64,000 bases of DNA, from positions 62,001-126,000 of the IMG/VR virus record IMGVR_UViG_3300043449_002450. One strand, written 5' to 3'. Below, one piece after another: positions 16,725 through 25,267 of the stretch (position 1 is the stretch's first letter; every line of letters begins with the position of its first letter). Both the position numbers and the translations under genes were made by a program. The stretch comes from a virus. A model generated the notes under the pieces. It had not been told where the DNA came from and ran no database searches. It saw nothing but the letters and a program-made list of their open reading frames with translations.

Positions 16725-18332
16725 ATGTCCACCGCACCGCCAAACAAGAACCGTCAGGTTCAAGAAATTATCCGGTGCGGCAAAGATCCGAGCTACTTCT
16801 TCAACACGTATGTGAAGATCCAGCACCCGACGAAGGGCTTGCTACCTTTTAAGACATTTCCATTTCAAGATGATTGTGTCCAGGACTTTATTGATCACAG
16901 ATTTACCGTTGTTGTTAAAAGTAGGCAGTTAGGTCTTTCTACGCTTGTTGCTGCATACGCAGTCTGGCTAGCATTATTCCAGAAAGATAAAAACATACTC
17001 ATCATCGCAACTAAACTCCAGGTCGCGCAGAACTTCATCAAGAAGACCAAGACCATGTTGAGAAATTTGCCACCTTGGTTGATATTGCCCCAGGTGACGG
17101 CCAATAACAAGCAGATGGTAGAGTTTAGCCATGGATCATCAATCAAGGCTATTCCAACTTCAGATGATGCAGGACGTTCAGAAGCGCTCTCTCTTCTAAT
17201 CATCGATGAGGCAGCATTCATTAGAAACTTCGATGAGCTCTGGACGGGCCTTTATCCTACACTGTCGACAGGTGGTCGCGCAATTGTTCTATCGACTCCC
17301 AATGGTGTTGGTGGTCAATATTATAAGCTGTATAAAGAAGCTGAGTCTGGTGTCAACGAGTTTAAATCGATCAAGCTAAATTGGGATGTCCACCCGGAGA
17401 GAGATCAAGCTTGGTTTGAGAAAGAGACTAGGAACATGTCACCAAGGCAGGTCGCACAGGAATTGCTATGCGACTTTGCATCATCAGGAGAGACATTTCT
17501 TGGCGAAGATGATTTAAAGTGGATTTATTCAAACATTAAGAATCCTATAGAGCGGCAAGGATCTGACAGAAACATCTGGGTATGGAAATATCCTCTATCT
17601 GAGCACAAGTATGTTATATCTGGAGATGTCGCTAGAGGCGACGGAAAGGATTACTCTACATTTCACATACTCGACCTCAATACGGGAGAAGTTGTCGCTG
17701 AATATAGGGGTAAAATAGCACCGGATAGATTTGGTGATCTATTAAGTGAGTATGGGCACAAATACAACAGAGCGTTAATGTGTCCAGAGAACAATTCATT
17801 TGGTTACGCGACAATAATCAGACTTCGCGATCTCAACTATCCAAAGATGTATTACCAGAAGAGCACGGCAGTATACATTGGTGATTATATTCCACCTGGA
17901 AATACGGACACGGCAGGATTTAACACCAGCGGAAAGACACGCGCTCTAATTTTAACTAAGCTCGAAGAGCTCTTACGCAATAAGCAAGTAGTATCTTACT
18001 CATCTAGATTCTACGACGAATTAAAAACTTTCGTGTGGCAAGACAACAGAGTTTCTGCAATGAAGGGCGAAAACGATGACCTTGTCATGTCGTTGGCAAT
18101 TGGATGCTGGCTCTACGATGCCTCTGCTGAACACTCAAGAGATTCTGACGTTATAAATCGTGCCATGATTGCAGCTATGTCAGTTAATTCTAATAACTTC
18201 AATGGTGCCGCGAATAGTATTATGAAGAATGAGCATATAAAAAATGTTCAAGCTAAGCGCGACCTTGTCACAGGTGGTCTTAGGTCGATGAACACAATTC
18301 CCCCAGAATTTAGCTGGGTCTACAAGGGTTAA
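16725..18332 (+). CDS. terL: Terminase large subunit
   Basis: 535 residues, T4 gp17-like packaging motor. The ATPase part has a deviant Walker A, KSRQLGLST (about residues 65-73), in which the lysine lies before the loop rather than in G-K-S/T. Walker B is LLIIDEAAF near 158. The C-terminal nuclease starts near residue 296 with the metal-binding Asp in ISGDVARGDGKDYS, followed by PENNSFGYA and the late acidic pair in ENDDLVMSLA. It packages concatemeric DNA through the portal encoded 2 bases downstream and cuts it when the head is full. Length and motif order match myovirus terminases. It starts 3 bases after the preceding gene. Confidence 0.95.
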   Translation: MSTAPPNKNRQVQEIIRCGKDPSYFFNTYVKIQHPTKGLLPFKTFPFQDDCVQDFIDHRFTVVVKSRQLGLSTLVAAYAVWLALFQKDKNILIIATKLQVAQNFIKKTKTMLRNLPPWLILPQVTANNKQMVEFSHGSSIKAIPTSDDAGRSEALSLLIIDEAAFIRNFDELWTGLYPTLSTGGRAIVLSTPNGVGGQYYKLYKEAESGVNEFKSIKLNWDVHPERDQAWFEKETRNMSPRQVAQELLCDFASSGETFLGEDDLKWIYSNIKNPIERQGSDRNIWVWKYPLSEHKYVISGDVARGDGKDYSTFHILDLNTGEVVAEYRGKIAPDRFGDLLSEYGHKYNRALMCPENNSFGYATIIRLRDLNYPKMYYQKSTAVYIGDYIPPGNTDTAGFNTSGKTRALILTKLEELLRNKQVVSYSSRFYDELKTFVWQDNRVSAMKGENDDLVMSLAIGCWLYDASAEHSRDSDVINRAMIAAMSVNSNNFNGAANSIMKNEHIKNVQAKRDLVTGGLRSMNTIPPEFSWVYKG

Positions 18333-18334
18333 AC

Positions 18335-20389
18335 ATGGCAAAGAATGAAAACATCTTCAATCGGCTAACATCGCTTTTTAGAAGCGGTCCAGTCGTTAAG
18401 AGAAGAGTAAAAGAATACAAGCCGAGTGAGCAAAATACCTCGGCTTATGAACTCTTTAGGAAGACACAGTCGAACGTCTATAGCACAGCAATGAGTGCCT
18501 ATGGCACGTATGACCGAATGGCAAGATATTCTGACTTTCAAGAGATGGAATACACACCAGAAATAGCGTCCGCGCTAGACATCTACGCTGAAGAGTCTGT
18601 TTCACCCGATGAGAAGGGCAATATTGTTCATATTTACTCAGAAAATGCTCAGATTCAGAAGCTGCTAAATGAGCTCTTTTATGATACGCTCAACGTCAAC
18701 TTTAATATGACGTCCTGGGCGCGCAACATGTGCAAATATGGCGACTTCTTCCTCTTTAACGACGTCTCACCTGAGCATGGCGTTATAAATGTCTTTCCAA
18801 TTGCTGTCAATGAGATCGAACGTGAGGAAGGATTTGATAAGAACGATCCTCTGGCTGTCCGGTATCGCTGGGTAACACAGGGTAATCAGGTCCTGCAGAA
18901 CTGGCAGGTAAGCCATTTTAGAATCTTGGGAAATGATGCATTTCTTCCATATGGAACATCAGTCCTAGAAGCAGCAAGACGTATCTGGCGTCAATTGATC
19001 CTCGTTGAAGACGCGATGCTAGTCTATCGAATTGTTCGTGCACCAGATCGTCGAGTTTTCTACATTGACGTTGGTAACGTTCCGCCTGAAGAAATTCCTA
19101 ATTACATGGAGCAAGTCCAATCAACGCTTAAGAAGAACCAGGTTATTGACAGGAATACAGGGCGCGTTGACTTGAGATATAACCCAATGTCTGTCGATGA
19201 GGACTACTTCTTGCCCGTTAGAGGTGGCCAGACAGGCACTAAGATTGATCCTCTTGCAGGTGGCCAGAACGCTGCGGCGATCGAAGATGTGCAGTATATC
19301 CAGAAGAAGCTTTTCTCTGCACTTAAGATACCCAAAGCATACCTTGGCTATGATGAGGGATTGGGCGCAAAGGCAACACTTTCGCAGGAAGACATACGAT
19401 TCTCCAGGTCTATCAATAGAATCCAGCGGACAATTGTGTCTGAGCTTAATAAGCTTGCAATTGTTCACCTCTACTGCAATGGCTTTGAGGGACATGATTT
19501 GTTAGATTTTGAATTAAAGCTAACAAATCCTTCAACGATTGCTCAACAACAAAAGCTTGAACTTTATACAACAAAGTTCACAATTGCGCAGACTGCAACA
19601 GGAATAGACGGTCTTGTTGATAAGCGCTGGATTAAGAAGAACATCTTCATGATGCCTGACGAAGAGATCGAGTCAATCGAGAGAGGTCTTTACAAGGACA
19701 AGGAGATGTCGCTGAAGCTTGAGGCTGTCAAACTACCCGAGCCCGAAGCACCCGCGGGCGGTCCGCCCGGAGAAAGTGGGACTCCTGCAGAACCAGCGCC
19801 AGGCGGAGGACCTCCTGGAGGTGGTGAGAGCCCGCTAGGTAATCTTGACCTTGGCGGCGGTGCTTCTGGTGAACCAATAACTTCTGGTGACACAAGAAAT
19901 CCATTTAAGCTTCCAACGCTTGATGAAGATGAGTTTGAGACACCCATTAATTTGGACCAGATCGCGTCGATCAAGGGATTACCATTGCGCGCCTTTGCAG
20001 GTCTTTCTAGAGCACCAGGCGTTGCGTCCAGAAGCTTGCTAGATGAGACTAAGGCGGGACCTGATTATGCAGCTAGAGAGCGTCACAACGCTCGTCGTCG
20101 AAAAGGAACTAGAGCAAATACTTCTACAGATCACGCAGCGCTCGTTGGCGTTGATAAAAGCGACCCTAGAGATTCAATTGCGCACCCATACGGTGAAAAG
20201 AAGGACCTTGTTAACCCCTTAAAGAACGCACACAAGGTAAAGATTGATGAGTCTGGAAATGATGACTTCTTTGACACATACTTAGATAGCAAGCTTGATA
20301 TCACAGAAATGAACCAGCACAACATTAACAGAATAATTAAGAATTTGAGATCTAACAACTCTGAGTCAAATACTCCAGAGGAGGAATAA
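18335..20389 (+). CDS. Portal protein (T4 gp20-like)
   Basis: 684 residues. The N-terminal two thirds carry the features of gp20-like portals: RMARYSDFQEMEYTPEIASALD, SWARNMCKYGDFFLF, and a stem region with KATLSQEDIRFSRSINRIQ. Twelve copies would form the head vertex ring through which the terminase pumps DNA. Unusual for the family, residues about 470-515 form a Pro/Gly-rich linker, and a long polar C-terminal extension follows, with a basic patch ARERHNARRRKGTR. This tail may reach into the head or contact DNA. The stop overlaps the next ATG by one base. AAGGG precedes the start. Confidence 0.92.
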   Translation: MAKNENIFNRLTSLFRSGPVVKRRVKEYKPSEQNTSAYELFRKTQSNVYSTAMSAYGTYDRMARYSDFQEMEYTPEIASALDIYAEESVSPDEKGNIVHIYSENAQIQKLLNELFYDTLNVNFNMTSWARNMCKYGDFFLFNDVSPEHGVINVFPIAVNEIEREEGFDKNDPLAVRYRWVTQGNQVLQNWQVSHFRILGNDAFLPYGTSVLEAARRIWRQLILVEDAMLVYRIVRAPDRRVFYIDVGNVPPEEIPNYMEQVQSTLKKNQVIDRNTGRVDLRYNPMSVDEDYFLPVRGGQTGTKIDPLAGGQNAAAIEDVQYIQKKLFSALKIPKAYLGYDEGLGAKATLSQEDIRFSRSINRIQRTIVSELNKLAIVHLYCNGFEGHDLLDFELKLTNPSTIAQQQKLELYTTKFTIAQTATGIDGLVDKRWIKKNIFMMPDEEIESIERGLYKDKEMSLKLEAVKLPEPEAPAGGPPGESGTPAEPAPGGGPPGGGESPLGNLDLGGGASGEPITSGDTRNPFKLPTLDEDEFETPINLDQIASIKGLPLRAFAGLSRAPGVASRSLLDETKAGPDYAARERHNARRRKGTRANTSTDHAALVGVDKSDPRDSIAHPYGEKKDLVNPLKNAHKVKIDESGNDDFFDTYLDSKLDITEMNQHNINRIIKNLRSNNSESNTPEEE

Positions 20390-21255
20390 TGAGTAGCCCG
20401 ATAAGCATTAATCACAATAAGAAGAGAAACGTGGGAGTGGTCTACGAACTGCTCCTCCGTGCTGTGTCATCTTACATTGTTGAGGGGAAGAAAGATAAAG
20501 CGCAGTTAGCACTTGACATTATCTCTAAGAGATTTTCACAAGACACAGAGTTGTTTAAAGAGTTTAGACTCTTCAATGCTCTTGCCAAAACACAGATCAC
20601 AGATCCTACTGTCGCAGCCGTTATTTTGACAGAAACAAAAGCAGCAGCTAGACGTCTCGATCTAGCAAAGCTTGATAGAGAAAAATCGCTATTGATCAGA
20701 GATATCAATCATAGTCTTGATGATTCGAGCTTCTATCACAGGCGTTTGAATAACTACCGCGATTTGGCTACGATACAAGTAGCAATTAACGAGTGGGTGC
20801 TTTGTGACAGGTCAGACTTCTCACAAACTTTGATGGTAGAGTCAAAACTAATTGAGCAACTCAAGAACAATAAGGCAAATCCCGAACCTCTTGAGAACCA
20901 AAAGAGTGATGCTGTTGACAATCTTGTTGTTAAGATTCTAAATGAAAAGTTTAATAAGAAATATGAGGGAAAGCTTACAGATGACCAGCGATCTTTAATT
21001 CAAGATTATGTTATTACTAGAACAAACGGCATAGTCTCAAAAGATATGGTTGATAGAGCCAAAAGAATTAAAAATGAGGCACTTGTTTGTCTAGAGACAA
21101 TTCAGAAAACAGAGAGCAATACCGTTATACAGGAAAACATAAAGAGTGTTAGAAACAAGGTGTCTGAACTTGATGTTGATGATCTAAATGATGACACATT
21201 AAGCAAACTCATGACACTATCACAGCTTGCCAAAGAAACACAGGAGACGAAATGA
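20389..21255 (+). CDS. Head-region protein between portal and protease, unknown
   Basis: 288 residues, almost entirely helical, beginning SSPISINHNKKRNVGVVYELLLRA. There are no catalytic motifs, signal peptide or membrane segment. The gene overlaps the portal stop by one base and the protease start by four (ATGA), so translation of portal, this protein and protease is probably coupled. Similar proteins occur at this place in large marine T4-like phages, with no known function. A prohead-core or vertex-assembly role is the reasonable guess from position and helicity, as with T4 gp67/gp68, but there is no sequence match that I can recognise. Confidence 0.75.
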   Translation: MSSPISINHNKKRNVGVVYELLLRAVSSYIVEGKKDKAQLALDIISKRFSQDTELFKEFRLFNALAKTQITDPTVAAVILTETKAAARRLDLAKLDREKSLLIRDINHSLDDSSFYHRRLNNYRDLATIQVAINEWVLCDRSDFSQTLMVESKLIEQLKNNKANPEPLENQKSDAVDNLVVKILNEKFNKKYEGKLTDDQRSLIQDYVITRTNGIVSKDMVDRAKRIKNEALVCLETIQKTESNTVIQENIKSVRNKVSELDVDDLNDDTLSKLMTLSQLAKETQETK

Positions 21256-21860
21256 ATAACGCTCTCACACTTCTAACTGAGTGGCTACCTCTATCTTTGA
21301 CACCAAATGTTGTCAAAGAGTCCAAGCAGATCAATGGTGGCAAAATAATGCTGCGTGGCGTCATACAGCGTGCAGATACTCTCAACCAAAATGGAAGAAT
21401 ATACCCACGCGCCATTCTTGAGAGAGAGATCATAAACTATCAAAAGTTTATTCGAGAGAATAGAGCACTCGGTGAGTGTGACCATCCCGATACTTCCGTT
21501 GTAGAGCTAAAGAATGTCTCACACATAGTCAGAGAGGCTCACATGGACGGCGATACTGTGTTTGGCACAGTTGAACTGCTCGACACGCCAAGCGGCAAGA
21601 TACTTCAGTCTCTAATCGAAAGTGGTGTGACACTTGGCATTTCATCACGCGGCGTAGGATCTACGCGTCAGCAGTCAGGCAGTCTTGTTGTTCAAGAAGA
21701 CTTCCAGTTAATTTGCTTTGACATAGTTTCCGAGCCAAGCACACCAGGTGCCTTCATGATGAACGAATCAAAGGTTGTTAGACCATCTGATTTGCGTGCG
21801 ACGTTTAATAAGTCTGACAGAATTAATAGAATCTTCAATGACATAAAAACATGGAAGTGA
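21252..21860 (+). CDS. Prohead maturation protease (T4 gp21-like)
   Basis: 202 residues, serine protease of the gp21/herpesvirus assemblin-like fold. Candidate catalytic residues are H78 in GECDHP, the serine in GISSRGVGS (S131 or S132), and the acidic motif FDIVSEPSTPGAFM. It would cleave scaffold and capsid precursors after assembly of the prohead, with a preference for Glu preceded by a hydrophobic residue two positions earlier. Matching LxE sites occur in the capsid precursor (QLLRE at residue 61) and many in the scaffold. Length is close to T4 gp21. The gene lies directly upstream of the head-core cluster. Confidence 0.92.
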   Translation: MNNALTLLTEWLPLSLTPNVVKESKQINGGKIMLRGVIQRADTLNQNGRIYPRAILEREIINYQKFIRENRALGECDHPDTSVVELKNVSHIVREAHMDGDTVFGTVELLDTPSGKILQSLIESGVTLGISSRGVGSTRQQSGSLVVQEDFQLICFDIVSEPSTPGAFMMNESKVVRPSDLRATFNKSDRINRIFNDIKTWK

Positions 21861-21861
21861 C

Positions 21862-22377
21862 ATGAAGATGACGCGTCAAGATCTTAAGAGCATAGTAAAG
21901 GAATGTCTTGTGGAGATACTATCTGAAGGGCTAGTTGAGTCCACTAGAAGCATAAATGAAAGTCGACAGCAGCAAGCACCTGTCCGCCGAGAAGCACAAC
22001 AGACAAGACAGGCTCCCGCGCCTATGCGTCCAACAACAGCAGATAAGATTAGTTTCTTACCTGCTCGTCAAGAGATAGCAACACAGCAAGCGCAACAGGC
22101 ACGTCCTCGCCAATCGATTGCAGCAGGTCTAACAAGCGACCCAATTCTGGCTGAGATGTTCGCTGACACTGAGCGTAATGGTGGGCACTTAAAGATAAAT
22201 GAATCACCATCAGCACCTCACAAAGTGAGCTATGAGCAGATGATATCGACAGCGGGCGACGCCGCCTCTAAGAAAATGCTTGTAAGCGAGCCTGCTGACG
22301 TCTTCGGCGAAGCATCAAATAAGTGGGCAGCTCTAGCTTTTGCTGAGAAGGGACCCGCAGGATCGCGCGCAGTGTGA
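21862..22377 (+). CDS. Putative head-core/internal protein with possible capsid-targeting N-terminus
   Basis: 171 residues, unknown family. The N-terminus MKMTRQDLKSIVKECLVEI is a basic amphipathic helix followed by LVE and LSE, both of which fit the (L/I)xE cleavage preference of gp21-type proteases. Residues 30-95 are Gln/Pro/Ala/Arg-rich and probably disordered; the rest is mixed. The gene starts one base after the protease stop. I infer a scaffold or internal head protein that is delivered to and trimmed inside the prohead. It could also be a simple linker protein; there is no direct evidence. Confidence 0.65.
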   Translation: MKMTRQDLKSIVKECLVEILSEGLVESTRSINESRQQQAPVRREAQQTRQAPAPMRPTTADKISFLPARQEIATQQAQQARPRQSIAAGLTSDPILAEMFADTERNGGHLKINESPSAPHKVSYEQMISTAGDAASKKMLVSEPADVFGEASNKWAALAFAEKGPAGSRAV

Positions 22378-22409
22378 TACGTAGATAATGCAACCCCAGG
22401 GGATAAAAC

Positions 22410-22700
22410 ATGGCAACTAGACTAACACCAGATACTCTTCGCAGGCTTGTCCTCGAGGAGAAGGCAAAAGTAGAAAGGCAGCTTGACAAGGCAGCTCTCA
22501 AGGAGCTCGCTCTTGACGCCGAAGAAGAGGGCGATTGGTCGCACCCAAAGGGCCAGAAGACAGTTAAGCAGACTGCTGGCAAGAAGCTTGCGACTCTCAA
22601 GATGCTCAAGGAGCACGAGGAGAAGCTCCGCAAGCAGCTTCGTGAGACAACAGAGCGTCGTCTTGCGCTTCGTCGACAGCTGATGAATGAGATAGACTAA
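22410..22700 (+). CDS. Coiled-coil head-core protein candidate
   Basis: 96 residues, highly charged and almost all helical. It starts with ATRLTPDTLRRLVLEEKAK, similar in pattern to the previous protein's N-terminus, has a short break at GDWSHPKGQ, and continues as a Lys/Glu/Leu coiled coil to the end. AGGGG precedes the ATG. Small, charged, helical proteins between protease and capsid are typical prohead-core components in T4-like phages, so this is a scaffold-accessory candidate. No family match is recognised. Confidence 0.65.
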   Translation: MATRLTPDTLRRLVLEEKAKVERQLDKAALKELALDAEEEGDWSHPKGQKTVKQTAGKKLATLKMLKEHEEKLRKQLRETTERRLALRRQLMNEID

Positions 22701-22717
22701 TTTACTAGGACTTCATT

Positions 22718-23251
22718 ATGTCAACATTAAGAACAGCTACAGTCATCCCGCAAGGTCCTCCTGGTGAAGGTGGATTTGGGCACAGGAGCGATGTAAACAT
22801 TAGAGCAATGTTTAGAACTCCTGTTGGCACAACTTACAGCGAAGAAGCTGTCAGAAATGCTGCTGTTGCCGCTTTTAATGGCGCAGGTGGCCCAGGCGAC
22901 AGCATTCCTAACATAGGCGTTTCTAATGGCGTCATCAATGATGGCGGCCACGCATTCGGATCTTTTGATTTGAATTACACAAACGCACCAGATTTTAGCA
23001 CTGTCCTCGTCGGCGGCGAAGGTTTGCCTGCGTCGCCTTATGTTCCTAACCTAGCATCTCCAGGGCCGGGCAGCACTTCTCCAAGTGACCAGCCCGAGTA
23101 TCTTGGGAACATACCTGAGGCTCGAGCACAATATGGTTCTGGAATGGGTAGTGCTGTTGCACCTAGCACAACAGCACCTGGCATTTCTTCTCAAAAGATT
23201 GGTGCATATATCTCTGGAAGATCTTACAGAGGATCTGACGGTATCTACTAA
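22718..23251 (+). CDS. Gly/Pro/Ser-rich protein in head cluster, unknown
   Basis: 177 residues, rich in Gly, Pro, Ser and Ala with few charged helices, so probably largely extended or disordered. No motif recognised. AGGA precedes the ATG at good spacing. The stop and the next ATG overlap (TAATG). Position between head-core genes and scaffold suggests a virion head component, but this is inferred only from neighbours. Confidence 0.6.
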   Translation: MSTLRTATVIPQGPPGEGGFGHRSDVNIRAMFRTPVGTTYSEEAVRNAAVAAFNGAGGPGDSIPNIGVSNGVINDGGHAFGSFDLNYTNAPDFSTVLVGGEGLPASPYVPNLASPGPGSTSPSDQPEYLGNIPEARAQYGSGMGSAVAPSTTAPGISSQKIGAYISGRSYRGSDGIY

Positions 23252-23784
23252 TGCCTAAATACGTCCATGACCAACGCGTAGGTGCTGGTTACGGAGCTGT
23301 AGGCGGTCGCGGGCTCCGGCACAACTCAACAGTTGCCGGAGCCCGCTTTCCATACAATGGCGATGACTCTGAACCCATAGACATGGATGACGAGGATCAG
23401 GAGACACGTGACATTATTGGGCGTCGTTTAAGCCACTCTAATATTGCACGTGAGCCTAGCCAGAGCATGAGGCGCGACTACTTCACAATGTCTAAGAACC
23501 GCCTTAATCTTGCTGAAACTGATTCACAAGCAAGAACTCTGTTAGGCATGGTGCCGTTCCCAATGCAAAGAATAGATGGACCTGCAATAGGTGGGCACTC
23601 TTCAAATCGTGCCTACAGGGTCGCACCGGGCAGAATTGATGGATCACCGTATGGTTGGACAAAGGGTGCAATGAATAAGAAATGGGGTGACGAGAATGAA
23701 GCACCACCCAGATTCATGGACGCTATAGATCCCGAAGTTAGAGAAAAAGTTAGCTTAAAGTTGAAAATACCACGTCTAAGATAA
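23251..23784 (+). CDS. Unknown protein in head cluster, contains a terminator-like hairpin in its gene
   Basis: 177 residues, polar, Arg- and Gly-rich, with no recognised motif. The start overlaps the preceding stop (TAATG). Near the 5' end, codons for GRGLRHNSTVAGAR lie on a perfect 12-bp GC-rich inverted repeat (23309-23346) that is much stronger than expected in coding sequence. The protein ends with a basic KLKIPRLR. Location before the scaffold gene suggests a head or head-core role. The gene is followed by a 56-base spacer before the scaffold start. Confidence 0.6.
   Translation: MPKYVHDQRVGAGYGAVGGRGLRHNSTVAGARFPYNGDDSEPIDMDDEDQETRDIIGRRLSHSNIAREPSQSMRRDYFTMSKNRLNLAETDSQARTLLGMVPFPMQRIDGPAIGGHSSNRAYRVAPGRIDGSPYGWTKGAMNKKWGDENEAPPRFMDAIDPEVREKVSLKLKIPRLR
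23309..23346 (+). other. Strong GC-rich hairpin inside a coding region
   Basis: Left arm GCGGGCTCCGGC (23309-23320) and right arm GCCGGAGCCCGC (23335-23346) are perfectly complementary over 12 bp. The 14-base loop can add a 4-bp AACT/AGTT inner stem. Right after it comes CTTTCC, only a short T run. It could attenuate transcription, pause ribosomes or protect an mRNA end between the head-core genes and the scaffold and capsid genes. Confidence 0.6.
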
Positions 23785-23840
23785 TATCAAGAATAAACTA
23801 CGTGTGAGTGATACGTATTCTCAGTAAGAGGTAGTAACCT

Positions 23841-25241
23841 ATGTCGAAGTCTCTGTTCGAAGAGGCAATAGCAGATGCAAAGCAGCTACGTGAAGCAGCT
23901 GAAGCTAATGCCAAGAATGCCATCATAGAAGCCGTAACACCACGCATCAGAGAGTTTATTGAAGCTCAGCTGGTGGGCGGAAAGGTCGTAAATGAGAGTA
24001 ACTTTCTAGCTGATGCTCTGCTTAGCGAAGAGAATGAGGGCATCGAAGATGAGACCGATGAGAATGTTGAGCTTGATGAGACAGCATTACGTTCTCTCGC
24101 AAATCTAGTCAATGGGACTAGGACTAATGAGTCTGATGCACTGCGTGAGGCCTTCGAGACTCTGACTGAAGAAGAGCAAGAAAAGCTTTTTAGCATGCTT
24201 CGTGAAGAAGAGTCTAATAAAGTGCCAGCCACTGCCAAAAAAACAGCAAGTGGTGGCCTAGATAATGAAGGAGAGGCATCTGAAAATCTATACGAGGTCG
24301 ATCTCGAAGATCTTAAAGAGACTCTAATGAAAGAATTTAAAAATAAGAAAACATCAGGAGCTTCAAAGATGTCAAGAAAGACCCTAAGAGAAAGTTATCA
24401 CATGGACGAGGACCTCTATGAGCTCGACGAGATGATGGATGATGCCGATCTCGAAGAGGCCATTCTAAAGATCGTTGGAAACTCTGAGGAGCGTGACAGC
24501 TTCGACAAGCTCGGCCTATCTGGCATTGAGTTCGAGGAAGAGGCTGGAGAGGACGAGGAAGAGGAAGTCGCGATGGGCGACGAGGAAGGCGAAGGCGAAG
24601 AGGCCGGAGAGGCCCCTCCCGAAGGTGAAGGCGCTCCAGAAGCTCCTCTCGCCGAGATGGGTGTCTACGAGATCGATGAGAATATGCTCCGTCGAGAGCT
24701 TTCTCGTCTCCGTGAGGCCCGCAAGCGCGGCCGCGGTCGCAAGGCTAAGAACTCGTCGCACAAGGCAGCTGCCGCCGCTTTCGGTGGCGGAATGCTCGAG
24801 GGAGATCCCCTCGATGTGAAGACGCTCCAGGGCGTCAACCAACTCAAGAAGAAAGCTTTAAAAGAGGCGCACGAAAATCGTGCCCTAAAGACCCAGCTCA
24901 ATGAATACAGGAGTGCCGTGCAGACTCTCCGTGAGCAACTCAGTGACCTTAACTTGTTCAACGCAAAGCTTCTTTACGTCAACAAGATCCTCCAGAACAA
25001 AGACGTGTCTCCAGCACAGAGGAGATCGGCCATAGAGGCTCTTGACGGCGCATCCAATCTTCGCGAAGCCAAGTTGCTCTACCAGGGCTTGACAGCCTCG
25101 ATACAGTCGAACAACGCTTCGATCAACGAGTCTGTAAGGCACACAGCCGGCATGGCTTCACGTCCTGTCGCCTCCGCATCCGCTCGAATTGGCGCAGCGG
25201 GCGAGGTCGATCGTTGGGCAATCCTTGCAGGCATCAAGTAA
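23841..25241 (+). CDS. Prohead core scaffold protein (T4 gp22-like)
   Basis: 466 residues, strongly acidic and helical, beginning SKSLFEEAIADAKQLREAAE. Glu/Asp-rich blocks occupy residues about 60-160 and 230-275. One basic Arg/Lys/Gly patch (ARKRGRGRKAKNSS, near 295) interrupts them, followed by a long coiled coil to about 440. Composition and its place directly before the capsid gene fit the main core protein around which the prohead assembles and which the protease later degrades; many LxE and IxE sites are present. The basic patch may contact DNA or the shell. AGAGG lies upstream of the ATG. Confidence 0.8.
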   Translation: MSKSLFEEAIADAKQLREAAEANAKNAIIEAVTPRIREFIEAQLVGGKVVNESNFLADALLSEENEGIEDETDENVELDETALRSLANLVNGTRTNESDALREAFETLTEEEQEKLFSMLREEESNKVPATAKKTASGGLDNEGEASENLYEVDLEDLKETLMKEFKNKKTSGASKMSRKTLRESYHMDEDLYELDEMMDDADLEEAILKIVGNSEERDSFDKLGLSGIEFEEEAGEDEEEEVAMGDEEGEGEEAGEAPPEGEGAPEAPLAEMGVYEIDENMLRRELSRLREARKRGRGRKAKNSSHKAAAAAFGGGMLEGDPLDVKTLQGVNQLKKKALKEAHENRALKTQLNEYRSAVQTLREQLSDLNLFNAKLLYVNKILQNKDVSPAQRRSAIEALDGASNLREAKLLYQGLTASIQSNNASINESVRHTAGMASRPVASASARIGAAGEVDRWAILAGIK

Positions 25242-25267
25242 TCATTCGAAACTAGGAGATTTTTCAA

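Noticed and set aside
22374-23817. Same 10-mer GTGATACGTA at 22374-22383 and 23808-23817 upstream of two head genes
   Set aside because: Only two copies, one overlapping a coding end; too little to claim a shared control site.
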